Source: Vulcanimicrobiota bacterium (GTDB lineage: Bacteria; Vulcanimicrobiota; Vulcanimicrobiia; Vulcanimicrobiales; Vulcanimicrobiaceae). From it: DNA of 64,000 nt. Every line of letters starts with the position of its first letter. The stretch's first letter is position 1. The stretch is from positions 1 to 64,000 of the forward strand of contig DAHUZB010000005.1 of assembly GCA_027306785.1 (NCBI GenBank), given 5' to 3'. This document shows, piece by piece, positions 38,484-47,689 of the stretch. A program made the translations under genes and the position numbers. The notes beneath the pieces are model-generated. The model ran no database searches and was not told where the DNA came from. It saw only the letters and a program-made list of their open reading frames with translations.

Positions 38484-39550
38484 GGCGTGGCTCCCGGAGC
38501 GGGCGATGTGCGGGCGCGTTCGTCGTAGACGCGCGCGGGCTCGTTACCCAGACGCGTCTCGCCGACGAGGACGTCGTTGACGAAGAAATCCACGACCGAC
38601 GTTCCGAGCGCCGCGACGGTGAAATCGAGCTTCTGCCCCGGCTGCGCGTAGGCGCGGTACAGATCGTAGGATCCCGTCGCGTCGCGCATGCGCAAGACGA
38701 CCTTCACCGATTGACCGGGTGCGATGCCCTGCGGGACCGGAACCGAGGCGAGCAGGTGCACCTGACGCAGCAGATAGCCCGATTCGTTCGGACCCGCGCT
38801 CACCTGAAGCGAGACCGGTTCGTACGAAGCCACCTTCGTGCCGGGCCGTAGCGACTGACGGGCGACGACGCCGTGCGCGGGGCCCTTGGGTCCGAGCGGC
38901 GTCCATACCAGTTGACCGAGCTGCACGCCCAGCCGTTTAGCAAGCGCACGCGCGTCGTCGATCTTCATCCCCGTGAAGTTCGGCAGCACGATCTCCGCCG
39001 CTCCGCCTTTGCTCACGGTGAGATTCACCTTCTCACCCTCGATGACGTTGGCAAGCGGCTGCGGATCTTGGGCGATCACGTGACCGTCGGGCACGACGTC
39101 GCTCTTCTCGTAGCTCACTTTGCCGAGCATGAGGCGCGTGCGCGTGAGGTCGAGGCCCACCTCGCGCATCGACTGATAACGCAGATCGGGCATGAGCTGC
39201 GAGATCATGCCGTCACTCACGACGAAGCTCACCTGCCGGCCCTCGCGCACCTTCGTGCCCGACTCCGGCCGCTGCGCGATCACCACGCCCTTCGGGTACC
39301 GATCGCTGGTCGTGTGATCGATCTCGACGGCGGTCAGATGCATGTGCTTGGAGAGATTCGCGGCATCGGCGAAGCTCTGCCCGACGAACGACGGGATCGT
39401 TACCGTATCGCTCGGCGGCGAGAGAAAATCGCGGATCTGATGGCCGAACCACACGACCGTGCCGACGAAACAGGCCAACACGATCGGGAAGACCCAATCG
39501 CGCGGCAGATACTCGTGGACGATCTCACGCCAATCCCGCGACGAGTTCAG
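38480..39550 (-). CDS. Membrane-anchored PASTA protein without kinase domain
   Basis: 356 aa if translation begins at CTG 39550, which overlaps the yebC stop (CTGA) and has GGAGG seven bases upstream; no ATG or better start lies before the membrane helix. A short cytoplasmic N terminus, one TM helix (WVFPIVLACFVGTVVWFG) and three PASTA repeats follow (about 46-110, 112-177, 180-247), each with the P-x-x-x-G/x...A pattern and V-x-V-S-x-G ends. The C-terminal ~100 residues are beta-rich. PASTA modules bind peptidoglycan. In Firmicutes a PASTA Ser/Thr kinase precedes rpe; here only the sensor half exists. Confidence 0.85.
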   Translation of the reverse strand: MNSSRDWREIVHEYLPRDWVFPIVLACFVGTVVWFGHQIRDFLSPPSDTVTIPSFVGQSFADAANLSKHMHLTAVEIDHTTSDRYPKGVVIAQRPESGTKVREGRQVSFVVSDGMISQLMPDLRYQSMREVGLDLTRTRLMLGKVSYEKSDVVPDGHVIAQDPQPLANVIEGEKVNLTVSKGGAAEIVLPNFTGMKIDDARALAKRLGVQLGQLVWTPLGPKGPAHGVVARQSLRPGTKVASYEPVSLQVSAGPNESGYLLRQVHLLASVPVPQGIAPGQSVKVVLRMRDATGSYDLYRAYAQPGQKLDFTVAALGTSVVDFFVNDVLVGETRLGNEPARVYDERARTSPAPGATP

Positions 39551-40287
39551 GCGAGCGCCTCCATCGCGGCGTCGCTGACATCGAGGTTGCTGAAGACGCG
39601 CGCCGCGTCTTCGTGATCCTCGAGCGCTTCGAGGAACGCGAGCACCTCGCGCAACGCTTCGCCCTCGGGCGCGGACTTCTGCTTGGCGCGCACGCCCAGG
39701 TACGCATCCTTGACCGTGAGCCCGGCGGCCCGTAGCGCGTCGCGCGCCGCGGCGAGTTGCGCGGGCTCGGTGTAGACGAATGAGATCGGCTCTTCGTACT
39801 CGAGATCGATCACGCCGTCGACGAGCGCGGCCTCGGTCAGCGCGTCTTCGTCGCGACCGGCCGAGTCGATCTCGACGATGCCGACGGGATCGAACATCCA
39901 TCCGACCGACCCGGTCTCGCCGAGCGTGCCGCCGTGCTTCGAGAAGAGAAAGCGGAACTCGCCCGCGGTGCGATTGCGGTTGTCGGTTGCCGAGTCGACG
40001 ATCACCGCGACGCCGTGCGGACCGTAGCCCTCGTAGCGCAGTTCCTCGATCTCGCGCTCGCCCGCGCCGCCCGCGGCACGGCCGATCGCGCGCTTGATGT
40101 TGTCCTGGGGCATGTTGTGCTCGCGGGCCTTCTCGATCGCCGTTTTCAGGCGATGATTGGACTCGGGATCGGGCGAGCCGCCCTTCGCCGCGAGCGTGAT
40201 CTCTTTACTCAGTCGGGTAAAGAGCGCGCCGCGCTGCGCGTCGGACTTGCCTTTGTCGAGCTTGATGTTCTGCCACTTACGACCCAT
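39547..40287 (-). CDS. yebC: YebC/PmpR family DNA-binding regulator
   Basis: 246 aa. MGRKWQNIKLDKGKSDAQRG, DNIKRAIGRAAGG, EELRYEGYGPHGVAVIVDSATDNRNRT and GSVGWMFDPVG are diagnostic of TACO1/YebC proteins, now implicated in relieving ribosome stalling. Complete. Usually found near ruvC; here it lies between the GT-C fusion and the PASTA gene. Confidence 0.95.
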   Translation of the reverse strand: MGRKWQNIKLDKGKSDAQRGALFTRLSKEITLAAKGGSPDPESNHRLKTAIEKAREHNMPQDNIKRAIGRAAGGAGEREIEELRYEGYGPHGVAVIVDSATDNRNRTAGEFRFLFSKHGGTLGETGSVGWMFDPVGIVEIDSAGRDEDALTEAALVDGVIDLEYEEPISFVYTEPAQLAAARDALRAAGLTVKDAYLGVRAKQKSAPEGEALREVLAFLEALEDHEDAARVFSNLDVSDAAMEALA

Positions 40288-40319
40288 AGTCTGATCCTAT
40301 TCCTCGAAACGAGCCTTCG

Positions 40320-43300
40320 CTATCCGGGCCCGACGATCCACTTCTCGATCCACATGCGGTTGTGCCACGCATTCCACGTAATCGGCTGCGCCGAGAGGAT
40401 CGGATAGAAGTACACGAAGCAGAGCCCGATCGCAAGCACGATCCCCCCGACCGTCGCAAGCCCCGCCCAACGCCCGTTCGGGCCGCGTGCGGCCGCCCAC
40501 TTCCATATTCGCTGCAGCAGGACGGCATTGCACAGACAGATGAGCGGGATATCGACGTAAAAGTGATAGGCGAAGGTGATGCGCGGCGACCACATCCACG
40601 GAATCCACTGCAAGAGGTACGTCAAAACGATGAGCGCGTAGCCTTTATTGCGCTCCTTCCACGCGAGCAGACCGACGAACGGCACCGCGAGTAGGCCCAG
40701 CCACATATTGAACGGGTTGGGCATCGAGGTGATCTCTTCCACGCAACAGCCGTTCGCGTCGTTCTTATTCGCCCGTTGATCCTGGTAGTAGTATGCGATC
40801 GGCACGTAGTCGAGCGGCCACTCCCACCATTTCGAGGAGTACGGATGCGTCGCATTGAGCTGGTCGTGATATTCGAACATCGACGCCTGGCGATAGACGA
40901 CGTCGTTGAAGTTGTGAATCTCGCCGGGGTCGGGCGATTGGCGCAGGAGATCCGGCACCCACACGAGCGCGTAGACCGTGGCGCTGATGAAGAGAATCGT
41001 CGCGAGCGCGCCGTCCAAACGGAAGCCGCGCGGATTCCCCCAAAACGTGAAGCGCCCGCGCTTGAACACGTGCACGAGCGCGTAGGTGACGAGCGCGAGC
41101 ACCGCGACGACGAGCAATCCCTTCGGAATGAAGGATGTATCGAAGCCCTTCGCGCTGTCGCCGTGCTTGCTCACGAACAGCCCGACCGCGACGGCGAGCA
41201 AGCCGACGAGCGCGGGCGCCACGGTGAGGAGGATGCGACGCAGCGACGCCTGCTGGAGCGAGATGAATCCGAGCGCGGCGAAGCTCACGCCGAATCCCAT
41301 GACCCCGTACCACTTCGTGCTCACGAGGAGCCCGAGTGCGACCGTGAAGAGCACGAGCCAGAGCGTCGCCGAAGCGCCGCGTTCGCACTCGTTCGCGGTG
41401 CGGATCTCGTCGTTCGCGTAGGTTGCGCTTCCGGCGGGCGTTTCGTAGGTGACCGTCGCGTCGGGAGCATAGGTCAGGGTAACATCGTCCGCGGCGTAGA
41501 CGAGCGCGCCGCCGCGACTCTGCGAGATCTCGCCCGCCGTGATCTTGGCCTTGCCGCCGTTCGACGTTTCGAGCACGCCGCCGTCCGCGGCGTAGAGGGC
41601 GAGCGCGTTCGGCGAGACGAGCGCGTAGGATCCGTCCGGGAACGTCATCTCGCGCGAGCCGTCGGCGAAAAGACGCGGGAAGACCGCGTAGCGCGCGACC
41701 AGATACGCTCCCACGGCAACGTAGCAGCCGACGATCACCGCGGCCGCCGGATGCAGCGGCGGCCAGATCAGCTTGTAGAGTCCGCCCGCGAACGCTCCCG
41801 CGACGAGCGAGCCCGCAACGGCGGCGACGAACGCCCGCGGCGGCACGGTAACGTGCAGGCGCGTCTGCACCTGCGAGGCGATGAGAAAGCGGTAGAACGC
41901 ATAGACGGCCGCGAGCGAGAAGAGCACCACGAAGCCCTCGGGCGTCGCGATGCGCGACTGCACGAAGTGCATCCCGTCGAGCACCAGCAGTCCCGATGCG
42001 ATCGCGGCGAATGCCGTCGAGCCGGTGATGCGCTTGGCGAACGCATAGAGCAGCATCACGACGAGCGCGCCGAAGAGCACGTCGAGGAAGCGCCATCCGT
42101 AGGCGTTGTCGCCGTGCTGCAGACCGCCGAAGAGGATCACCGAGAGCGTCACCAGCAGCTTCGAGAGCGGGGGGTGCGTGTTCTCGTAGATGCGCATGTT
42201 GCGCAGATACTCTTCCGCCGCGCGCGCGAAGTAAATCTCGTCGAAGATCTTCGTGCCCGGATACCAATACCTCACGTACGAGAGCACGAAGCTCGCAAGC
42301 CCGAGCGCGCCCATGACGAGGTAATCGATCGGCGCACGCAGGCGAGCGAGACCTTCACCGGGATCGAACCACGAGCGCGCGCGAGCGGTGAGTTCCGCAA
42401 AGATCGGCGCGGCGTCGATCGCGCGCGGCGCGGGCGGGGCGACGACCGTCGCTTCGTCCGCTTCGGCTCCGAGAAAGAGATAGCCGAGCACGAAGAACGT
42501 CGCGACCGCGAGCAACGCGAAGAACGTGGTGCCGAGTCCCCACAAATTCTGCGGATTCGCGCCGGGCATACCGCCGGAGACCGCGTTCAAATACTGCAGC
42601 GAGTAGATCAGATTCGCATAGAGCACGATCGAGAGCACGATCGCGCCCCACAGGTAGCGCCGGGCGAGCGGGACGCAGGCGATCGCGAACATCACCGCAT
42701 CGAAGGAGTAGCGTTCGTGCATGCGCGTCGCGAGCACGAAGAAGGCCAGCAGCCCGAGCGTGCAGCCTTCCAGCAGCGAGGCCGCGGTGCGCGTCTGGAG
42801 ATAGCGCCACACGATGAGCGCGAGCGCCGCGAGCACGAGCCCCACGCCCCACACCGATTGCGGCGCGTGAAGGAAGCCGAGCCCGATCGACACGCTGTCC
42901 TTCTGCCACATCGGGCCCTTGATCGCCCACAGGTTGAAGGCATTGACCGAGTTGAACGGATAGACGCTCGATCCGAATTCATAGCGTCCGAGCAGCCATT
43001 TGAGCGCCGCGATCGGCCCGCTCGGATGGAACGGCTCGGTGAGCAGCACGGTGAACGCGAACGCGCCGACGATGCCGAGCGCGGTCGCGATCAGCCGCGC
43101 GCGACGGCGACGTGCGTCGACGAACGCGAAGGCGAGAAAGAGCGGAATCACCGCGGCGGCTTGCGGCTTGATGAGCAGCGAGTAAGCGAGCGAGATCCAG
43201 GCGACCGGAATCTGCCAGGAGATCGCATCCTCGGGCAGATCCTCGGAGCGCAGCAGCAGATAGGCGGAGAGCAGCACGAAGACGCCCGCGAACGCATCGA

Positions 43301-43760
43301 CCTGGCCCCAATTCGCGGAGATGTAGATCGTCGCCGGATTGAGCACGTAGAGCGCCGCCGCGCCGAGGGCCACGACCGGCCGCGCGAACCGACGGCCGAT
43401 CGCATAGATCAGCGCGCCGATGGCGAGATCGGCGAAGATCGCGGGCAGCTTCGTGAGCCACATCAGAATCGCCAGGCCGCCGTCGTGCGCGCGCAGCGGC
43501 GCCCACAGATGCCCGATCAGCGCGAGCACGTAAAAGTAGCCCGGCGGATAGTCGGCAAAGCCCGTCTGTCCGTAAAAATTCGCGAACCCGTGGTCGAGTA
43601 GGGAGATCGACCAGGCCTCGAAGGTCTGCACGTCGTTGCGAAACCCTTGATCGCCGATGAAGACCAGGCGAACCAGGAAGCCGATGACGAGCAAAGCGGG
43701 CATGCCCCATGGAAGCATGCGCTCCCAGACGGACGTGCGGACGTTCGTCCTCGCGTTCAC
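40320..43760 (-). CDS. Giant double GT-C glycosyltransferase (GT87-like plus PMT family)
   Basis: 1146 aa with about 22-25 hydrophobic segments. Residues 1 to about 440 form one GT-C unit: GDQGFRNDVQTFEAWS (acidic residue after TM1), FADYPPGYFYVL, LNPATIYISANWGQVDAF. From about 470 a second, PMT/GT39-type unit starts: GTKIFDEIYFARAAEEYL, ENTHPPLSKLL, DGMHFVQSRIATPEGFV. A periplasmic beta-rich insert of ~100 residues lies around 680-790, and the PMT four-TM C-terminal part ends with NPFNMWLG, RITFAYHFYVDIP. Two polyprenyl-phosphate-sugar transferases on one chain could glycosylate exported protein or lipid. Spacing to the polyprenyl synthase gene is 19 bp. Confidence 0.85.
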   Translation of the reverse strand: MNARTNVRTSVWERMLPWGMPALLVIGFLVRLVFIGDQGFRNDVQTFEAWSISLLDHGFANFYGQTGFADYPPGYFYVLALIGHLWAPLRAHDGGLAILMWLTKLPAIFADLAIGALIYAIGRRFARPVVALGAAALYVLNPATIYISANWGQVDAFAGVFVLLSAYLLLRSEDLPEDAISWQIPVAWISLAYSLLIKPQAAAVIPLFLAFAFVDARRRRARLIATALGIVGAFAFTVLLTEPFHPSGPIAALKWLLGRYEFGSSVYPFNSVNAFNLWAIKGPMWQKDSVSIGLGFLHAPQSVWGVGLVLAALALIVWRYLQTRTAASLLEGCTLGLLAFFVLATRMHERYSFDAVMFAIACVPLARRYLWGAIVLSIVLYANLIYSLQYLNAVSGGMPGANPQNLWGLGTTFFALLAVATFFVLGYLFLGAEADEATVVAPPAPRAIDAAPIFAELTARARSWFDPGEGLARLRAPIDYLVMGALGLASFVLSYVRYWYPGTKIFDEIYFARAAEEYLRNMRIYENTHPPLSKLLVTLSVILFGGLQHGDNAYGWRFLDVLFGALVVMLLYAFAKRITGSTAFAAIASGLLVLDGMHFVQSRIATPEGFVVLFSLAAVYAFYRFLIASQVQTRLHVTVPPRAFVAAVAGSLVAGAFAGGLYKLIWPPLHPAAAVIVGCYVAVGAYLVARYAVFPRLFADGSREMTFPDGSYALVSPNALALYAADGGVLETSNGGKAKITAGEISQSRGGALVYAADDVTLTYAPDATVTYETPAGSATYANDEIRTANECERGASATLWLVLFTVALGLLVSTKWYGVMGFGVSFAALGFISLQQASLRRILLTVAPALVGLLAVAVGLFVSKHGDSAKGFDTSFIPKGLLVVAVLALVTYALVHVFKRGRFTFWGNPRGFRLDGALATILFISATVYALVWVPDLLRQSPDPGEIHNFNDVVYRQASMFEYHDQLNATHPYSSKWWEWPLDYVPIAYYYQDQRANKNDANGCCVEEITSMPNPFNMWLGLLAVPFVGLLAWKERNKGYALIVLTYLLQWIPWMWSPRITFAYHFYVDIPLICLCNAVLLQRIWKWAAARGPNGRWAGLATVGGIVLAIGLCFVYFYPILSAQPITWNAWHNRMWIEKWIVGPG

Positions 43761-43779
43761 GAAGCGGTGATCCTCCTCT

Positions 43780-44715
43780 TTAGCCGAGGGTGCCGAGCAG
43801 ATAGGTGCGAAGCGCCGCGTCGGGGTGACGCCTCACGACCGCCATAGGTTCTGCGATGGCACGCTCCGCGGCCTGTTGCGCGCCGAGCGAGATCAGCGCA
43901 TCGACGACGCGGGTCACCGTCGGCGCATCGAGCGCCTCGCCCGCCGCGTACGCATCGGCGACCGTGCTCCGCGCCGCCGAAGGCTGCTGCGCGAGCGCCC
44001 AGACCACCGGAAACGTCCACTTGCGCCGCGCGAGATCGTTCCCCGTCACCTTCCCCGTCGCATCGGTCGAGGCCCAGATGCCGAGCACGTCGTCGCGAAT
44101 CTGGAAGGCGCGCCCGTAGGCACGGCCGAGCTCGGCGTACCGTGCGACGTCGTCGGGCGACGTGCTCGCCGCGAGCGCGCCGAGCACGAACGCGGCTTCG
44201 AAGAGCTTTCCGGTCTTGCATGCGATCATGTGATGGTAGGCGGCGAGATCGACCTGTGTCGCGCGCTCGAACTGCAGGTCGAGCGCCTGCCCCTCGCACA
44301 TCACGCGATGCGCTTCGTGCAGCACGCGGACCATCTCGAGCACGCGCGCACCCTCGAGCCGTTCGCTCGCGCGCATGAGGGTCAGAAAGCTGATCGCGCA
44401 CATCGCGTCGCCCGCGTTGATCGCTTGCGCGACGCCGTAGATATTCCAGAGCGTGCGGCGCCCGTGGCGAAGCTCGTCGCGATCTTCGATATCGTCGTGC
44501 ACGAGCGAATAGTTATGCAGCATCTCGACCGCCGCCGCGGCGTCGAGCACGCGCTCGAGCGGCGCTCCTTCGGCGAGTGCGGTGCGCATCGCGATCTGCG
44601 GGCGCAGACGCTTGCCGCGCCGGATCGTCGCGCGATCCTCGCCGTACCCGAAGTGGTAGGTGAGCATCTCGGCGATCGGCGAGGATCCCCGGTATTCGGC
44701 TACGCGTTCTTCCAA
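43780..44715 (-). CDS. Trans-polyprenyl diphosphate synthase (FPP/GGPP class)
   Basis: 311 aa. GKRLRP (Lys35), the first Asp-rich motif DDIED (Asp74, Asp75, Asp78) in HNYSLVHDDIEDRDELRHG, GDAMCAISF, a GQALDLQFE region, CKTGKLFEAAF and the second motif FQIRDDVLGIWAS. It condenses isoprenyl units; chain length cannot be read with certainty, but short-chain (C15-C20) is likely. Located in the same run as carotenoid genes, it is the obvious supplier of FPP or GGPP. Confidence 0.9.
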   Translation of the reverse strand: MEERVAEYRGSSPIAEMLTYHFGYGEDRATIRRGKRLRPQIAMRTALAEGAPLERVLDAAAAVEMLHNYSLVHDDIEDRDELRHGRRTLWNIYGVAQAINAGDAMCAISFLTLMRASERLEGARVLEMVRVLHEAHRVMCEGQALDLQFERATQVDLAAYHHMIACKTGKLFEAAFVLGALAASTSPDDVARYAELGRAYGRAFQIRDDVLGIWASTDATGKVTGNDLARRKWTFPVVWALAQQPSAARSTVADAYAAGEALDAPTVTRVVDALISLGAQQAAERAIAEPMAVVRRHPDAALRTYLLGTLG

Positions 44716-44731
44716 ATGCGCCTCGAAGCGC

Positions 44732-45340
44732 TCAATCGGCTCGACGATCGTTCTCCTCGTTCAGTGCATCGACGGCGGCCATGATGGCCTCCGTATAGGC
44801 GACCAGCGCCGCCTTGCCGGCTTTTCCGCCCGGCGGCGGCGGGATCGGTTTCCCGTACGCCACCTTGATTTGCGTGCGAAAGAGCTTCGCACCCCGACTT
44901 CCGTAAATCGCAGCGGGGACGACGGGCACCTGCGCGAGTTGAGCGACCCACGCCATACCGAGCCGCGCATCGCGCTCGCCATCCGGATTTCGCGTTCCCT
45001 GCGGAAAGATCCCGACGCAACGCCCGGCGCGTAAGAGCGCGAGCGAATCCATCAGCGGAGCTCGCGCGCTCCCTTCTCGATTGACCGGAAAGGCATTGAT
45101 TCTCGGCAAGAGCCAACGCAGGATCGGCTTCGTGAAGAGGTCGTCTTTGGCCATGAAGTGGATTTCCCGCGGATGCGCAAACGAACCGAGAATCGGCGGG
45201 TCGAGGTTCGAGACGTGATTGCCGGCCAGGATGAACGGACCGGTCTTCGGGATGTTCTCTCGTCCGCGCACGCGCACGCGATACAAGACGATCGCCCCGA
45301 CGCGTACCCAAAAGGTGATGAACGGATAGACGAGGTTCAC
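44732..45340 (-). CDS. 1-acyl-sn-glycerol-3-phosphate acyltransferase-like, copy 2
   Basis: 202 aa from GTG 45340 (overlap GTGA with copy 1). Acyltransferase block I NHVSNLDPPILG (HX4D), block III FPQGTRNPDGE (PQGTR, a variant of PEGTR), and VPVVPAAIYGSRG. One N-terminal hydrophobic helix. Likely PlsC activity on lysophosphatidate, or a related acyl acceptor. Confidence 0.9.
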   Translation of the reverse strand: MNLVYPFITFWVRVGAIVLYRVRVRGRENIPKTGPFILAGNHVSNLDPPILGSFAHPREIHFMAKDDLFTKPILRWLLPRINAFPVNREGSARAPLMDSLALLRAGRCVGIFPQGTRNPDGERDARLGMAWVAQLAQVPVVPAAIYGSRGAKLFRTQIKVAYGKPIPPPPGGKAGKAALVAYTEAIMAAVDALNEENDRRAD

Positions 45341-45960
45341 GGCGTTTCGCGCAACGCCGCGATGGCCGCCATGACCTCGTCGGTGAATCGCACGAGATCT
45401 TCGCGTGTCGCCTTGCGATCGGTCGGAAGCGAGAGCGGTGTCCCGTAGATGACCCGGACGGGCGGGCGCGGGCGCTCCTTGGCGCGCTCGCTGTTGATGA
45501 TCGCGGCCGGAACCACCGGCGCACCGCTCATCGCGGCGAGCATCGCAACCCCGATCTGCGCCTGCTTGTCGCCTTCGACGTTGCGTCCGCCCTCGGGAAA
45601 GATCCCGACGCAGCCGCCGCCCTTCAAAATCTCGACCGCGTGCTTGATCGCCGCGCGCGCGCTGCCCTCGCGGTCGACCGGGAAGGCCCCCATCGTCGCG
45701 ATCAGCGGGCCGAGGACCCGAATCTCGAAGAGCTCCTTCTTCGCCATGTACGCGATGCGTCGCGGAAAATAGGCGCCGACGAGCGGCGGATCGAGCCACG
45801 ACAGATGGTTGGCGGCGAGGATCACCGGCCCGCTGCGCGGCACGTTCTCGATGCCGTAGGTATGGAGGCCGTAGTCTTTCCACGCGACGAAACGCGTGAC
45901 GAGACGCCAAAAATAGAACGACGGGACGACGACGAAGTCGGGGAGCTTGGCGATCTTCAC
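45337..45960 (-). CDS. plsC: 1-acyl-sn-glycerol-3-phosphate acyltransferase, copy 1
   Basis: 207 aa. HX4D motif in AANHLSWLDPPLVG, FPEGGRNVEGD (PEG), APVVPAAIINS. It follows cmk with an ATGA overlap, the classic cmk-plsC pair of Firmicutes and others. Copies 1 and 2 are paralogous and adjacent, so they may prefer different acyl donors. Confidence 0.92.
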   Translation of the reverse strand: MKIAKLPDFVVVPSFYFWRLVTRFVAWKDYGLHTYGIENVPRSGPVILAANHLSWLDPPLVGAYFPRRIAYMAKKELFEIRVLGPLIATMGAFPVDREGSARAAIKHAVEILKGGGCVGIFPEGGRNVEGDKQAQIGVAMLAAMSGAPVVPAAIINSERAKERPRPPVRVIYGTPLSLPTDRKATREDLVRFTDEVMAAIAALRETP

Positions 45961-46649
45961 GCGAGCGCGAGCCTCGCGATCGCCTCGATCTCGTCGACGA
46001 CGGCGCGGGCGTCGATCGCACTCGAATCGATGATATGCGCATCGGGCGCGGCGACGAGCGGCGAGACCGCACGTTCGCGATCCAGCCGATCGCGTTCTTC
46101 GATCTCGCGCGCGAGTTGGTGGAGGCTTACGTCGATGCCCGCCGTCTGCAATTGCGCGGCGCGCCGCTCGACCCGCGCGTTCACCGAGGCCGTGAGAAAG
46201 ATCTTCACCGGCGCGAACGGCAGAACGACGGTGCCGATATCCCGTCCCGCCATCACCACGGGCCCGTTCTCCGCGATGCGACGCTGGCTCGTCACCATCG
46301 CCTCGCGCACGCGCGGGTGCGCCGCGATCGTGGACACGACCGCGGTCACGTGTTTGGACTGCAGGGTTGCTTCGTCGAGTTCGCCCCCGTCCGCGACGAT
46401 GCGAAAACCGAGCGGAGCGGACTCGTCGAGCGCGATCGAAACCTGCGCGTGCTCCCAGAGGCGCACGAGCGCATCTTCGTTATCCGCATCCGTCCCCGAC
46501 TGCAGCGCGAGATGCGCGAGCGTGCGATACATCGCTCCCGTGTCGAGGTAGAGAATCTTCAATCGCTGCGCGAGCAGGTGCGCGACCGTGGTCTTTCCCG
46601 ACGCGGCGGGACCGTCGATTGCGATCTGCAGATGGGATGGAACGCTCAT
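45957..46649 (-). CDS. cmk: Cytidylate kinase
   Basis: 230 aa. P-loop GPAASGKTTVA, LDTGAMYRTLAHLAL, AGRDIGTVVLPFAPVKIFLTAS and RDRLDRERAVSPLVAAPDAHIIDSS. Makes CDP/dCDP for DNA and phospholipid head groups. Its ATG overlaps the stop of the glycosyltransferase gene, so an essential gene is translationally linked to the carotenoid genes. Confidence 0.97.
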   Translation of the reverse strand: MSVPSHLQIAIDGPAASGKTTVAHLLAQRLKILYLDTGAMYRTLAHLALQSGTDADNEDALVRLWEHAQVSIALDESAPLGFRIVADGGELDEATLQSKHVTAVVSTIAAHPRVREAMVTSQRRIAENGPVVMAGRDIGTVVLPFAPVKIFLTASVNARVERRAAQLQTAGIDVSLHQLAREIEERDRLDRERAVSPLVAAPDAHIIDSSAIDARAVVDEIEAIARLALA

Positions 46650-47689
46650 GACCGCCCGCTCGATTCGCCGACCGAAACCGTTCTACCCCGCCAGCGGACC
46701 GCGCCGCGCATCCCCTCCCATGCGGCGAGGATCGCGGCCGCCGATGCGGCGAGCGCACCGACCGGCGCGAGCACGACCGAGAGCGACTTTTCGCGCAGAC
46801 GTCGCGCGGTCAACGCGCGTGCAGCCCAGAGCGGGAGCGGCGCGAGCGCGAGGAGCAACTGCCAGAGCGCGAAGAGCACGCAGCCGACCGCGCCCGCGCC
46901 GTAATAGAGCGAGCGTCCGAGCCCGCGTGCGTTGTCGAGAAACGACGCATAGCCGCGCACGCTCGCAAGATCCGCACCCGACGCGAGCGCGACGCGGTAT
47001 CCGGCGCGCTTGAGCGCGCGCGCGAGCGCGACGTCTTCGACGACGGATGCGAGCCCGGCGTGCCCGCCGCAGGCCGCGTACGCATCCGCGCGCACGAGAA
47101 AGCACTGTCCGTTGCCCGCCGCGTAACGCGGATCCGTGCCCCGCGCGGCGCGCATCGGCAACACCTGCAACAGAAAGAGCGTGACGATCGGCGCGAGCAA
47201 GAGCGATGCGAACGAGGGCGTCTCGACGCGCAGCCACGCCGTCGCCGCCGCGGCGGCCTCGCTGCGCGCGTACGCGACGAGCGTGGCGGCGGCATCCGCG
47301 CTCAAGCGAACGTCCGCATCCGTAAAGAGCATCCAACGCGATCGCGGCGGAACCGCCGCGACGGCCGCCGCGAGGGCGGCGCGCTTTCCGTGCGCCGCGG
47401 CCGCCACGATGCGGAGCCGCGCGTCGCGCGCGGCGTAGCGCGCGAGGATCGCCGCCGTCCCATCGGTCGACGCATCGTCGGCGACGACGATCCGGGCGAC
47501 GCCGCGCATCGCGAGCGCCGCGTCGAGAAACGCGGACGCATTGTCGGCTTCGTCCCGCATCGCGACGTAGAGATCGACCGCTTCTTCTTCCGCGGCGATC
47601 GGCCGCAGACGCGGAAAGACGCCGAGGTTCGCGATCTCGACGATCAAGCCCGCGCACGCGACCGCGTTAGCGAGGAGCCACGGCCACAC
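46646..47689 (-). CDS. Family 2 glycosyltransferase, CrtQ-like
   Basis: About 347 aa from GTG 47689 (GGGA nine bases upstream; GTG 47707 is an alternative). N-terminal TM helix, GT-A fold with RIVVADDASTDGT, MLFTDADVRLS (DxD-like), GNGQCFLVRADAY and ASVVEDVALARALKRAGYR, then two to three C-terminal TM helices. This topology matches 4,4'-diaponeurosporenoate glycosyltransferase (CrtQ) and hopanoid or carotenoid GT2 enzymes. Its neighbours, an acyltransferase and CrtI, support carotenoid glycosylation. The start overlaps the acyltransferase gene. Confidence 0.8.
   Translation of the reverse strand: MWPWLLANAVACAGLIVEIANLGVFPRLRPIAAEEEAVDLYVAMRDEADNASAFLDAALAMRGVARIVVADDASTDGTAAILARYAARDARLRIVAAAAHGKRAALAAAVAAVPPRSRWMLFTDADVRLSADAAATLVAYARSEAAAAATAWLRVETPSFASLLLAPIVTLFLLQVLPMRAARGTDPRYAAGNGQCFLVRADAYAACGGHAGLASVVEDVALARALKRAGYRVALASGADLASVRGYASFLDNARGLGRSLYYGAGAVGCVLFALWQLLLALAPLPLWAARALTARRLREKSLSVVLAPVGALAASAAAILAAWEGMRGAVRWRGRTVSVGESSGRS

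Noticed and set aside
40776-43601. Long open frame (over 900 codons) antisense to the GT-C fusion gene
   Set aside because: Composition is Arg/Glu/His-rich with no hydrophobic or domain pattern, as expected for the complement of a GC-rich membrane-protein gene; the minus-strand frame has clear PMT motifs.
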